From Trichothermofontia sp037445115 (lineage in GTDB: Bacteria; Cyanobacteriota; Cyanobacteriia; B231), in the NCBI GenBank assembly GCA_037445115.1, contig JBBILC010000006.1:1-64000 (forward strand): a stretch of 64,000 nucleotides of DNA. The letters run 5' to 3'. The notes under the pieces were generated by a model, which was given only the letters and a program-made list of their open reading frames with translations, did no database searches and was not told where the DNA came from. Made by a program: the position numbers and the translations under genes. Positions 53,412 to 61,960 of the stretch are shown here, in pieces (position 1 is the stretch's first letter; each line of letters begins with the position of its first letter).

Positions 53412-53487
53412 GCGAGGGGAGTATCCTAATCTTCCACGGGATAACTAAGGGTAACGATAGCAATCCTAAATGACTCGTCAAGATATT

Positions 53488-53531
53488 GTGGGGTAGGCTT
53501 CTAGCCTGCGCGAGCAGGATGCTTATCCCAC
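53488..53531. repeat. Dispersed palindromic repeat, copy D (GTGGGGTAGGC...GCTTATCCCAC)
   Basis: GTGGGGTAGGCTTCTAGCCTGC, then GCGA, then GCAGGATGCTTATCCCAC: a compact hairpin with a four-base loop. It lies 77 bases after the glycosyltransferase stop and may act as a transcript end or processing site; the family is the same as at 8543, 20168 and 22464. Confidence 0.75.
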
Positions 53532-53643
53532 GCTCGTCAATCACCTGGAATTGCTATATTTTTCCTGAGATTAGAAGAGGCAATCCTAATTGAATAAATC
53601 TTTGGGCGACTTAAAAATTGAGTTAAGTTTTTGGATATCTGGT

Positions 53644-54006
53644 TCATAAATCTGCTTGGGGATGTTGCATAAACGCATCTATGCGATCTAGATAAACATT
53701 AATTAGCTTGTAGTCAACGATCAAAGCCTCAATCTGTGGCCAAGTCCCTGCTAGAAACTTATGAAATTCGCGCTTCTTCATATTACCAAAGCGGAGATGA
53801 ATCACTGTAGGTGGAGATGGATCAAGCATCAATCGATCTGAAAAGTCTGCATCTTTTGTTACAATGACTAAATTTTGAATTTTTGCATATTGCCAAATCT
53901 CGGTATCAGTTGGACTTATTCCTAAAATTGAAATATGAGTAATGGGTAAAGATGGTGTGAATTGAATCCTCGCAGGCAAGTTCTCATCAAACAAGAAGCC
54001 ATTCAT
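53644..54006 (-). CDS. DUF5615 PIN-like protein, toxin-like, pair 2
   Basis: 120 residues. FLFDENLPARIQF near residue 4, SPTDTEIWQYAKIQNLVIVTKDADFSD near 31, and PPTVIHLRFGN match the family, with all acidic residues present. Its start overlaps the stop of the DUF433 gene by 4 bases (ATGA). The two pairs in the window are diverged from each other and lie in opposite orientation. Confidence 0.88.
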   Translation of the reverse strand: MNGFLFDENLPARIQFTPSLPITHISILGISPTDTEIWQYAKIQNLVIVTKDADFSDRLMLDPSPPTVIHLRFGNMKKREFHKFLAGTWPQIEALIVDYKLINVYLDRIDAFMQHPQADL

Positions 54007-54227
54007 GCAATCTTCCTGACTTCATAATGATTAGCCATCAACCTTGCTGCAAACTGCATACAAGCATAAACATCTTCTCGCTTTAGAGAGGGATACTCCT
54101 CTAAAACTTCCTCAATAGAATCGCCTGCTCCTAGAAACTCCATTACGGTTTGCGCCAAAATTCGGGTACCCGTAATCACAGGTCGCCCATTACAAATATC
54201 TGGATCAATGCTGATTCGGCTATTCAT
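54003..54227 (-). CDS. DUF433 protein, antitoxin-like, pair 2
   Basis: 74 residues. ISIDPDICNGRPVITGTRILAQTVMEFLGAGDS, then EEVLEEYPSLKREDVYACMQFAARL, match DUF433 closely (the NGRPVITGTR form is the most common one). It is the first gene of the second toxin-antitoxin-like pair and would be the probable autorepressor. Confidence 0.9.
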   Translation of the reverse strand: MNSRISIDPDICNGRPVITGTRILAQTVMEFLGAGDSIEEVLEEYPSLKREDVYACMQFAARLMANHYEVRKIA

Positions 54228-54345
54228 AACACTCTATTACCGCTATAAAAGGGTGTGTTCAAATAATAGATAAATGATCCTTATTGCAAAAGTGCAAAAA
54301 ATTCGTTTTCTAGTTGCTTGCTTGTGGTCTCAATAACAGTGGTAA

Positions 54346-55863
54346 TTACCCTTGTGATAGTGTCGCATCGGTAGGAGCGGCACTGGGTTGGGGTAAAGCC
54401 GCGATCGCTTGTCGGGCAAAATCTTGGATAATCGTGCTGCGTTGGGTGGTTTGGGCAACGGTTTGGACAATTTTGCGGAGACGATCGCCCATCGTTGCCG
54501 TTGCCATCACCGTTTCCACTTGGGCAAAGTATTCCACCAAACTGAGACCGGCTACACGGGTTAGATAGGCCGCACTCACCCCCTGGATCGCCGCCCCCAC
54601 GACAAAGGTTAGGGACGTTCCCTTCAGCACATTACCCAAGAGTTGGGTTGAGACTTCCACTAATCCCAACTTGAGCATTTGGCTCGCCAGGGTTGTCGCC
54701 AGGGTTTGGGCCTGCTGCCAGGAAAGCGGACATTGATAGATCGCGCCTAAATCCAGCACCATCTGGGCATTAATCGCCGTTGTGGCCAGGAGGTCGAGGG
54801 TGGGCACCGGATTCAGGGAGGTTGCGGCGGCGGCCACCCACTGATATTGCTCAATCACGGGTAGGGCACGTTGGCGACGGAGTTCGTTGCGGGCGGCGCG
54901 GGCTTCCTGCTGCAATTGTTGGGCTAGCCGTTGGGTTGTGGCCAGGATCAGGGCGGGCTGTTCCGTTTTGACCAGCGTCGTGAGGCGATCGGTCAGGGCG
55001 CTCACATCGGCAGGACGGGCTTCTAACCACTCCTGCATTGAACCATCGGCCTGCTGTTGCCGTACCTTGAGGGGCGTGGGGGCCGGGGCGATCGCCACCA
55101 GATCCGCCGAGTCAAGCGTGCCCTGGAGATGCTGGCGCACCTGTTGCAGCACCAGAGGCCACTCATTAGGTAAATACTGATCCTGCTTCGTCAGGGCCAC
55201 CACTGTCCGTAGATGGACTTGTTGCAGTTGGTGCAGGGTATAGCGCTCTGACTCCGTGAGGTCCCCCGTAACCAGGAAAATCACCACATCTTGAGCCGCC
55301 AGCACCGACCAGCTTGCGATCGCGGCGATCGGCTGCTCACAGGCAAGAGGTAAATCGTCGATTTCCTGCCACGCAAGGCCCCGTTCATCCCACGGAATAC
55401 TGTGGCTCTCCAGATAGGTTTTTAGCGTGGTTTTCCCTATCGAGGGGCTACCCACGATCGCTCCCCGCAGGGTTGACCGTTCCATCTCTGGGCGTAGCGC
55501 CTGCCAACGGGTTTGTAATGCCTGTAATTGTTCAGAAACGCTTACCGAAAGGGGACCTTCAGGCGTGGTGACTAATTCCTGGTTCAATTGCTCGATGGCG
55601 ATCGCCGCTTGGGCGATCGCGGCTTCAACCGCAGTGCGATCCAAGGGACGCGGGGGCGGGGCGATCGTGAGGGGCTGCGATCGGGGTTTCATCACCATAA
55701 TGCCACCCGCTAGGGCCAGCAGGCCCAAAAAGCTGAACGTACCTGCTTCCGCCAGCACATGCTGAAGACTATCTAACAACCAGAGGCAGACCGACAGCGC
55801 CAGCCCTCCGATCAGAATCGGACGTTTGTAGATGGGGCGTTTGGTATCTGTGTCGGCGGCCAT
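54346..55863 (-). CDS. Membrane-associated GTPase-like protein with DUF697 domain
   Basis: 505 residues from the ATG at 55863 (MAADTDTKR). Two short membrane helices near residues 18-55 are followed by a P-loop GAIVGSPSIGKTTLKTYL near residue 158. Further motifs are DVVIFLVTGDLTESE and ALTKQDQYLP, which resemble G3/G4 of small GTPases. The C-terminal 150 residues form a DUF697-type helical region (LLATTAINAQMVLDLGAIY, VEYFAQVETVMATATMGDR). The family is widespread in cyanobacteria; a role in envelope or membrane organisation is guessed, not shown. Confidence 0.8.
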   Translation of the reverse strand: MAADTDTKRPIYKRPILIGGLALSVCLWLLDSLQHVLAEAGTFSFLGLLALAGGIMVMKPRSQPLTIAPPPRPLDRTAVEAAIAQAAIAIEQLNQELVTTPEGPLSVSVSEQLQALQTRWQALRPEMERSTLRGAIVGSPSIGKTTLKTYLESHSIPWDERGLAWQEIDDLPLACEQPIAAIASWSVLAAQDVVIFLVTGDLTESERYTLHQLQQVHLRTVVALTKQDQYLPNEWPLVLQQVRQHLQGTLDSADLVAIAPAPTPLKVRQQQADGSMQEWLEARPADVSALTDRLTTLVKTEQPALILATTQRLAQQLQQEARAARNELRRQRALPVIEQYQWVAAAATSLNPVPTLDLLATTAINAQMVLDLGAIYQCPLSWQQAQTLATTLASQMLKLGLVEVSTQLLGNVLKGTSLTFVVGAAIQGVSAAYLTRVAGLSLVEYFAQVETVMATATMGDRLRKIVQTVAQTTQRSTIIQDFARQAIAALPQPSAAPTDATLSQG

Positions 55864-56000
55864 TGGCTCCCCCTCCCATAGCGATCGAGCGTCTGTGTCA
55901 ATTTTATGGGTAAGTGGAGAAGTCGGTAACCTCTGTGACAAAACTCAGTTTTCACGCAGATTTTGTCAAAACGGAGCCAGCGTAGGCGCGGGGCCGGGGC

Positions 56001-56378
56001 CTATTCCAGCGGGTTAGTGGCCTGTGGGTTGGCCATAAACCGATCCCAGGGCGTTGCGAAATTGCTTTCCCCCGTGAGGTGGACATCCAGTTCCATCCGC
56101 TGCTCCATCTGCCGCAGGAAGTAGCCCGTCATCATGGCCGAGGCCAGCAACCCCGCCAGGTTGTCACGATCGGTCGTGATTTGAACGTTGAACCCTTCCG
56201 ATGGCAGCATTCCAACCATGCCCTGGACATTTTGGGAGATAATCTCTTTGATTTCAGGGCTAACTGACTTTACAACCCGTGCCAACACTTCTGGTGGTTG
56301 GTGTTGGAGATATTGCAGCAGCAGATTGGTCTGGCTGTCTTCCACGTCCGTATTCAGAAAGTCAGGGTTAAATACCAT
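56001..56378 (-). CDS. DUF760 family protein
   Basis: 125 residues. LLLQYLQHQPPEVLARVVKSVSPEIKEIISQNVQGMVGMLP, then TTDRDNLAGLLASAMMTGYFLRQMEQRMEL, mark this family, found in cyanobacteria and chloroplasts. Function is not established. It is separated from the GTPase gene by 137 bases and probably has its own promoter. Confidence 0.88.
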   Translation of the reverse strand: MVFNPDFLNTDVEDSQTNLLLQYLQHQPPEVLARVVKSVSPEIKEIISQNVQGMVGMLPSEGFNVQITTDRDNLAGLLASAMMTGYFLRQMEQRMELDVHLTGESNFATPWDRFMANPQATNPLE

Positions 56379-56521
56379 GAGTACTCAGGATACACATTCG
56401 TTATTTACTAATCTAAACGGTTCTGTTGATTTTCACCTCCCTAAATTTGCGTGGGTTCGCCTGAGTGACCGGTTGCTTTGCCCACGGAAACGCACGAAGG
56501 CTGGGTTTGGGGCCGGTAAAT

Positions 56522-57103
56522 CTACGGGGAAGGGGTTAGCGTATCCCCGTTAGGATCGCTATCTACAGGGGCAATCGGGGTAATGGCGTCGGATTCTGGG
56601 GTCTCTGGTTCGGCGGCGAGCATCCCTAGGCTCGGGATCTGGGGCAGGGACTCGGTTTGGAAATATCGAAAAAACTTATCAGTGAGCAGTAGGCGGGCGG
56701 AACGGCTATCGGCCACCCGACGTTTACGCACAAATCCCTTTTCGATCAATTCCTGGACGTGCTGGTAGGCCCCCGATCCCCGCAGTTCGACCAATTCAGT
56801 TTGCAAAATCGATCCCTTCAGGGCGATCGCTGCTAGAGTGCGTAGGGCCGCAACACCCAAATCCAGGGGAATCAGTTGCTCGACGAGGCTCTGGAAGGCG
56901 GTGCGCAGTTGTAGGCTATACCCCTCAGTCGTTTCAATTACTTCTAGGGCACTGTCGCGATGGTTGTAGTCGTCCATGAGTTCCAAGAGGGCTTCTTCAA
57001 CGGCATCGCGATCGCGGTTGGCATATTCGGCAATTTGGGCGATCGTCAGGGCTTGCCCTTTCAGGTACAAAATGGCTTCAACCTTGGCGCTGAGGGAGGA
57101 CAT
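56522..57103 (-). CDS. scpB: Segregation and condensation protein B
   Basis: 193 residues. Two winged-helix domains: LSAKVEAILYLKGQALTIAQIAEYA and ALLELMDDYNHRDSALEVIETTEGYSLQL in the first, then LDLGVAALRTLAAIALKGSILQTELVELRGSGAYQHVQELIEKGFV in the second. With ScpA it loads SMC on chromosomes. scpA is not adjacent. The C-terminal 30 residues are Pro- and Asp-rich and unusual but not long. Confidence 0.93.
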   Translation of the reverse strand: MSSLSAKVEAILYLKGQALTIAQIAEYANRDRDAVEEALLELMDDYNHRDSALEVIETTEGYSLQLRTAFQSLVEQLIPLDLGVAALRTLAAIALKGSILQTELVELRGSGAYQHVQELIEKGFVRKRRVADSRSARLLLTDKFFRYFQTESLPQIPSLGMLAAEPETPESDAITPIAPVDSDPNGDTLTPSP

Positions 57104-57203
57104 GGGTAGTCGGACGATCGGGTTTGCGTCGGTTCACCCTGGTGGGCGGGTTGTTGAGGGGGCGGTACTGCGTCAAGTGGTGGGTGCAACCCGTACAGGT
57201 TCT

Positions 57204-57262
57204 TGTGGGCGGGTTTACGCGGTTGGTCGCCTGAGTCAAGCACTTGGCGCAATCCGCCCCTA
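57204..57262. repeat. Palindromic repeat GTAGGGGCGG...AACCCGCCC, copy 2 (inverted)
   Basis: GTGGGCGGGTTTACGC at the left is answered by TTGGCGCAATCCGCCCCTAC at the right; on the minus strand this reads like copies 1 and 3. It lies in the gap between scpB and the DUF1499 gene. Confidence 0.65.
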
Positions 57263-57289
57263 CGCTAGGATAAACCGATCTCTAGGGTA

Positions 57290-57853
57290 TCAGGCAGAGG
57301 GTTGGCGCTGTTTTTGCCATTGGCTGCGGATGCTTTCCAAACGTTTGCGGTTAACGCCAAGATCGGATTCCCCTAATCGGGAAGCCGATCGCACTTGGAT
57401 GGCTTTGTGGGCGCGATCGAGCCAAAACTCAACGTCATCGACAAAGCCCAGAATCGGAGTGGCAAATTCGGCATAAAGATAGGTATCCGTGGCGTTAACG
57501 ATGTGGGTGCGTTCCTGTTGCTCGACGATTTTTTTGAGATCGGCGAAGGCGGCTTTGGCGTTACCGGTATAAGTCAAAGGAGCGATTTTGTGTTGAGCGT
57601 CCTGGCTCTGGCTGGAAACGCAGTTGGGGGTACTGGGGCAGGGGGCTAGTTTTCCGGCTTTAATGCCTAGGTTGGTGGGGGGAGTCCCTGGAAATGACAA
57701 CAGGCTAGCCACGATCGCGGGGCTGCTGCCAGGATGGGCGAGGGACGCGATCGCGTTGCCAGTTATCCCAAACGACGGGGGGATGACCCAACTTTGCCAG
57801 TAGAAAAGTAGGGATACTGCTGCCATTAGAATGTTTACACCCACAAGGTTCAC
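57290..57853 (-). CDS. DUF1499 domain-containing protein
   Basis: 187 residues. An N-terminal hydrophobic helix (NILMAAVSLLFYW) suggests a signal anchor. Residues about 70-180 are the DUF1499 domain: LAPCPSTPNCVSSQSQD, YTGNAKAAFADLKKIVEQQ, DTYLYAEFATPILGFVDDVEFWLD and the closing RSASRLGESDLGVNRKRLESIRSQW. Family function unknown; in plastids related proteins are thylakoid-associated. Confidence 0.88.
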   Translation of the reverse strand: MNLVGVNILMAAVSLLFYWQSWVIPPSFGITGNAIASLAHPGSSPAIVASLLSFPGTPPTNLGIKAGKLAPCPSTPNCVSSQSQDAQHKIAPLTYTGNAKAAFADLKKIVEQQERTHIVNATDTYLYAEFATPILGFVDDVEFWLDRAHKAIQVRSASRLGESDLGVNRKRLESIRSQWQKQRQPSA

Positions 57854-57913
57854 CTCAGGTATAGATAACTATCGATTCACCAGATTTCCCAGACGACTTC
57901 ACCCAGCGGTTGC

Positions 57914-58022
57914 CTAGTAGAGCAGAGAATCAATTCTGCAACGTTCGTAATAACGACTTCAGTTGTAACAGGCGAGAACCTGACACGCCAAACAGGGCGA
58001 ACGGTATAACTTGCTGTACTAG
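57914..58022. mobile_element. MITE-like element sharing ends with 49701-49873
   Basis: CCTAGTAGAGCAG at the left end is nearly the inverse of TTGCTGTACTAG at the right end. ATTCTGCAACGTTCGTA matches ATTCTACAACGTTCGTA in the element at 49701. The centre (TAACGACTTCAGTTGTAAC) is a degenerate form of its palindrome. About 109 bases, no coding capacity. Confidence 0.55.
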
Positions 58023-58146
58023 AGAGATTAACCACTCTAGGTTCAGGCTGCCAGCCTGGGAGGCATAACACTCGTCATAATACCGCTACTCAACCCGTTA
58101 CCCTATTTAAGGATAGGTGCAGCTAGAGCGTGAGCTAGGCCAATAT

Positions 58147-58875
58147 ATGTCAACAACGTCGCAACCCCTAGGACAGAGTGTGGATTGTACATCGGTATTG
58201 CGTCGTCAGATGCAGGCAGTGGGGATTGCCAGTTTTGCGGCTTTGGGGCAACAGGCGGGGGTTTCGCGGGGACAAATCCGTCACCTGCGGCAGGGGCGGA
58301 TTGATCGGATGTCGCTCGATACGCTGTTGCGCCTCAGCCGATCGCTGCAAATGTCTCTGATCACGTTTCTGGAAACCTTCGCACCGCCAGGAATGCTGGC
58401 CAGTGCTGGGGAGGTTGCACCGGAGGGCCAATCGGGCGACAACAGCCTAGCGGTATCGACAACGGCACTAATGGCAAAATTAGCGGCCTATGAGCAGGAG
58501 TATGGGATGCTCCAGGCCCAGTTGGTACAGCAACAGCGATCGCTCTTAGCCCAGTTTCAGCGGGATAGTTTGGATATGCTGGAGCCGTGGTTGCGATCGT
58601 GGCCGCGAGCGGAAGCAGCGGTGGCTGCAAAGCCGGATCTCCCGGCGGAACGATTACTTAAATTGGCACACCCGATCAAGCAGTTGTTACACCACTGGGG
58701 GGTGGAAGCGATCGGTCCCATTGGCGCGATCGTACCGTTTGATCCTCAGCTTCATCAACTCCAGGGGGAAATGGTGGCACCGGGGGAACGGGTTCAGGTG
58801 GTGAGTGTGGGGTATCGGCAGGGCGATCGCTTGCTCTGGCGGGCTGAGGTGAAACTAGCAACAGCTCAACCTTGA
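58147..58875 (+). CDS. HTH domain protein fused to a GrpE-like C-terminus
   Basis: 242 residues from the ATG at 58147; a GTG at 58117 would add ten residues. Residues about 12-75 hold a Cro/CI-type HTH: SFAALGQQAGVSRGQIRHLRQGR, MSLDTLLRLSRSLQ. Residues about 110-150 are a coiled coil (LMAKLAAYEQEYGMLQAQLVQQQRS). The C-terminal 60 residues, with PFDPQLHQLQGEMVAPGERVQVVSVGYR, resemble the beta-domain of GrpE nucleotide exchange factors. This implies a DNA-binding regulator that contacts DnaK-type chaperones, a form I have seen in cyanobacteria. Function untested. Confidence 0.75.
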   Translation: MSTTSQPLGQSVDCTSVLRRQMQAVGIASFAALGQQAGVSRGQIRHLRQGRIDRMSLDTLLRLSRSLQMSLITFLETFAPPGMLASAGEVAPEGQSGDNSLAVSTTALMAKLAAYEQEYGMLQAQLVQQQRSLLAQFQRDSLDMLEPWLRSWPRAEAAVAAKPDLPAERLLKLAHPIKQLLHHWGVEAIGPIGAIVPFDPQLHQLQGEMVAPGERVQVVSVGYRQGDRLLWRAEVKLATAQP

Positions 58876-59011
58876 CAATCGATTTTTTTAAGTTATCGTC
58901 AAGGGGACAATTGAATCTTTAAGCAGGGTCTTGGCACGCATTGTGGGTGTCAGTTCTCTGTTTATGCCATATACACCGTTGATGTGATGTGAGAAGAGTG
59001 AGGAGCAGGGT

Positions 59012-61960
59012 ATGGCAACGATCGCGATCGCAGGGTTTGGCAACAGTTCTGTTTTGACAGCAGAAGCACTGCTGCCTTATTGGAATGAAGATTTCTATCT
59101 GGCGCAGTACCCAGATGTGCAAGAAGCGATCGCGATCGGCTATTTCAGTTCAGGATTGGATCATTTTCTACAAGTAGGGACTGCCGAAGCACGAGATCCT
59201 GGCTTCAGTATCAATTTGTTAACCCCAGCGACGTCATTCCAACGCACTAACCTCATTACCCACCTTGAGGAAGCAGTATTTCCTCCACCTATCACTTCAG
59301 CATCTGGGATATGGTTGCCGGAAATTTTTCCGGACGCTTTCAGTTCCTTGCGGGTAGCCCCTGGAAATGGACCATCATATATTCCATTCTCTGACTTTCT
59401 TCAGATAGATAATTCTGTCTCTGCAAAGACTATTACAGTTAACTATGGTTCCGGTTTTACCACCGAAATTCAACAAGCATTTCAGTTTGCTGTGAATATT
59501 TGGGATAGCTTGCTTCTGACACCTATTGAGGTTGTTATTGACGCTAGTTTTACACCATTGGATGCAGGTGTCTTAGCAGAAGCTGGTCCTGAAGGTGTCT
59601 TTGCAAACTTTGATAATTCTCCTCAAGTTGACACGTTCTATCCAGTTGCACTAGCTAATCAGATTAGTAATTCTGATCTCAATGGTGCAACCCCTGAAAT
59701 TACTACTAAGTTTAATAGTGTGGGCGTTAATTGGTATTTTGGTACTGATGGCAGTCCTGGTCCATTGCAAATAGATTTTGTGTCAGTTGTTCTTCACGAG
59801 ATTGCGCATGGGCTGGGCTTTCTTAGTTCATTTGATTTTAATCTAGTCGATAACCAAGGTATATGGGGTTTAGAGAACCCACCCATTCCGGTAATCTTCG
59901 ATCGATTTGTTGAAAATGGTGCAGGACAAAAACTGATCGAAGATTTTCCCAATCCTTCCGTTGAGCTAGGTAGTCAGCTTACTGGAGATGACTTATTTTT
60001 CAATGGTCCTAATGCTAATGAAGCCAACAATAGGGTCCCTCCCAAGCTCTATGCACCTGATGAGTTTGACAACGGTAGTAGCATTGCCCACCTGGATGAG
60101 GATACGTTTCCTCCTCTCAACCCGAACTCATTGATGACTCCCTCCTTGGCTCCTAATGAAGCCATTCATGATCCAGGACCCATTACGCTGGGAATCTTGC
60201 AAGATTTAGGCTGGCAGCTAAAGGCGGTAACCCCGAATCTAGCAGATCTTAGTATTACGAAAACAGATACTCCTGATCCCGTTGCGAAGGGGGGGACGCT
60301 CACCTATACGCTGACGGTCAGTAATGCTGCGAATGGGGTTGATGCGACGGGAATTGAGGTGCGGGATATTCTGCCGACTGACTTCACGGTAACCGACATC
60401 ACAGTTGGTAGTGGTGGTTTTGTCGCACCGACTTTACCGTTAGCGAGTAATGAGATTACGTTCACTAATGGAACACTGGCATCAGGGGCTAGCGCCACGA
60501 TTACAATTACCGGAACGGCACCGGATACAGGGGAATTTCCGCGCACGATCGAGAATACGGCGGTGGTCGATCCCGATGACTTGATTGAGGAGGCCAATGA
60601 GAATAACAATACGGTGACGATCGCGACCCAGGTGAATTCGGATCTGCCTGATTTGACGATTACCAAAGCCGATACTCCCGATCCAGTGTTGGTGGGCGGT
60701 ACCTTAACCTATACATTGACGGTGACGAATGTAGCGGGTGGAGTTCCAGCAACCAATATTGAGGTAAAAGATACCCTACCCAGCGGGTTCAATTTCTTGT
60801 CAACAGGGGTTAGTGGCGGTGGTTTTACGGCTAGTCAGTCCGGTGACATCGTCACCTTCTCTGGGGGCAGTCTGGCGGATGGGGAAAGCGCCACTCTCAC
60901 CATCACTGGCAGTGCGCCGCAAGAACCGGGTACGCTGACCAATACGGCGGTGGTTGATCCCAATAACCAGATTGCGGAGCGCAATGAGGACAACAATACG
61001 GCCACGGCAATGACCACCGTGGCAACGGTTCCCCCAATTCCACCCATGCCGACGCCGCCAAATATCCCTGGCCCCGGCTTCCCCAGCGTTCCCGGCTTCC
61101 CCAACTTCCCCGGTTTCCCGCCCGTCTTTGTGCCCCCGGCCCTCACCCCGACGATCGAACCACCGCCTGGGGGTGCCCTGCCACCAATCTATCTCTCAAC
61201 GACCAGTCCCAATAACTTTCGGGGAACGGAAGCACCGGAATTTATCTATGGCGGTCCTTTTGATGACACGATCGATGGTGCGGGCGGTAACGATACCATC
61301 CTCGGTCGTGAAGGGCGTGATCTGTTGATTGGCGGCAATGGCAGTGACAAATTATTCGGCAACCAAGGAGACGATCGTCTCTATGGCGGTGATGGTGATG
61401 ATACCGTTTACGGCGGTAAAGATAACGACTTTATCAACGGTGAACGGGGTCATGATTTCCTGCGCGGTGATCTGGGTGACGATACGGTGCGGGGTGGTGA
61501 TGGTGATGACACCCTTTACGGTGGTAAAGGCAATGATTGGTTGCTGGGTGATAAGGGGGATGATTACCTGAGTGGTGATTTGGGTGATGATGTCCTGGAT
61601 GGCATTGGCCGCGATCGGGATTCGGTGGGTGAGATTGATACGCTGATCGGTGGGGAAGGTTCTAACCTCTTTGTTTTAGGGACAACCCATACGATTTACT
61701 ATGACGATCGGAGTCCGGGCGCGGGCTATGGCGACTACGCCCTGATCGAAGACTTCAACGCCTCCCAAGACCGACTGCAATTGAAAGGCGGCGTGAATTA
61801 CCTCCTGAACTTTAGTCCCAATGGTTTACCCGGTGGAACAGGCATTTATATTGATGATGGTTCAACACCTGGGGTTTGGGATGAGGAGGATGAATTGATC
61901 GCCGTATTGAAGGATATTGCCCCCAATGATAATCTTTTTGCCCGTATAAATTTTGTTTAA
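59012..61960 (+). CDS. Secreted-type zinc metalloprotease with DUF11 repeats and RTX calcium-binding tail
   Basis: 982 residues. No classical signal peptide; NEDFYLAQYPDVQEAIAIG and HFLQVGTAEARDPGF near residue 30 form a motif common in RTX proteins. HEIAHGLGF at 262-270 is the zinc site. The usual third metzincin His is absent (Ser), and SSIAHLDEDTF near residue 355 with NSLMTP may replace it as in leishmanolysin-type enzymes. DUF11/CARDB repeats lie near 415-530 and 545-665, then a proline-rich linker. RTX nonapeptides (GGDGDDTVYGG, GGKGNDWLLG) lie near 750-865. Export through a type I (TolC-type) system is predicted. Confidence 0.85.
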   Translation: MATIAIAGFGNSSVLTAEALLPYWNEDFYLAQYPDVQEAIAIGYFSSGLDHFLQVGTAEARDPGFSINLLTPATSFQRTNLITHLEEAVFPPPITSASGIWLPEIFPDAFSSLRVAPGNGPSYIPFSDFLQIDNSVSAKTITVNYGSGFTTEIQQAFQFAVNIWDSLLLTPIEVVIDASFTPLDAGVLAEAGPEGVFANFDNSPQVDTFYPVALANQISNSDLNGATPEITTKFNSVGVNWYFGTDGSPGPLQIDFVSVVLHEIAHGLGFLSSFDFNLVDNQGIWGLENPPIPVIFDRFVENGAGQKLIEDFPNPSVELGSQLTGDDLFFNGPNANEANNRVPPKLYAPDEFDNGSSIAHLDEDTFPPLNPNSLMTPSLAPNEAIHDPGPITLGILQDLGWQLKAVTPNLADLSITKTDTPDPVAKGGTLTYTLTVSNAANGVDATGIEVRDILPTDFTVTDITVGSGGFVAPTLPLASNEITFTNGTLASGASATITITGTAPDTGEFPRTIENTAVVDPDDLIEEANENNNTVTIATQVNSDLPDLTITKADTPDPVLVGGTLTYTLTVTNVAGGVPATNIEVKDTLPSGFNFLSTGVSGGGFTASQSGDIVTFSGGSLADGESATLTITGSAPQEPGTLTNTAVVDPNNQIAERNEDNNTATAMTTVATVPPIPPMPTPPNIPGPGFPSVPGFPNFPGFPPVFVPPALTPTIEPPPGGALPPIYLSTTSPNNFRGTEAPEFIYGGPFDDTIDGAGGNDTILGREGRDLLIGGNGSDKLFGNQGDDRLYGGDGDDTVYGGKDNDFINGERGHDFLRGDLGDDTVRGGDGDDTLYGGKGNDWLLGDKGDDYLSGDLGDDVLDGIGRDRDSVGEIDTLIGGEGSNLFVLGTTHTIYYDDRSPGAGYGDYALIEDFNASQDRLQLKGGVNYLLNFSPNGLPGGTGIYIDDGSTPGVWDEEDELIAVLKDIAPNDNLFARINFV

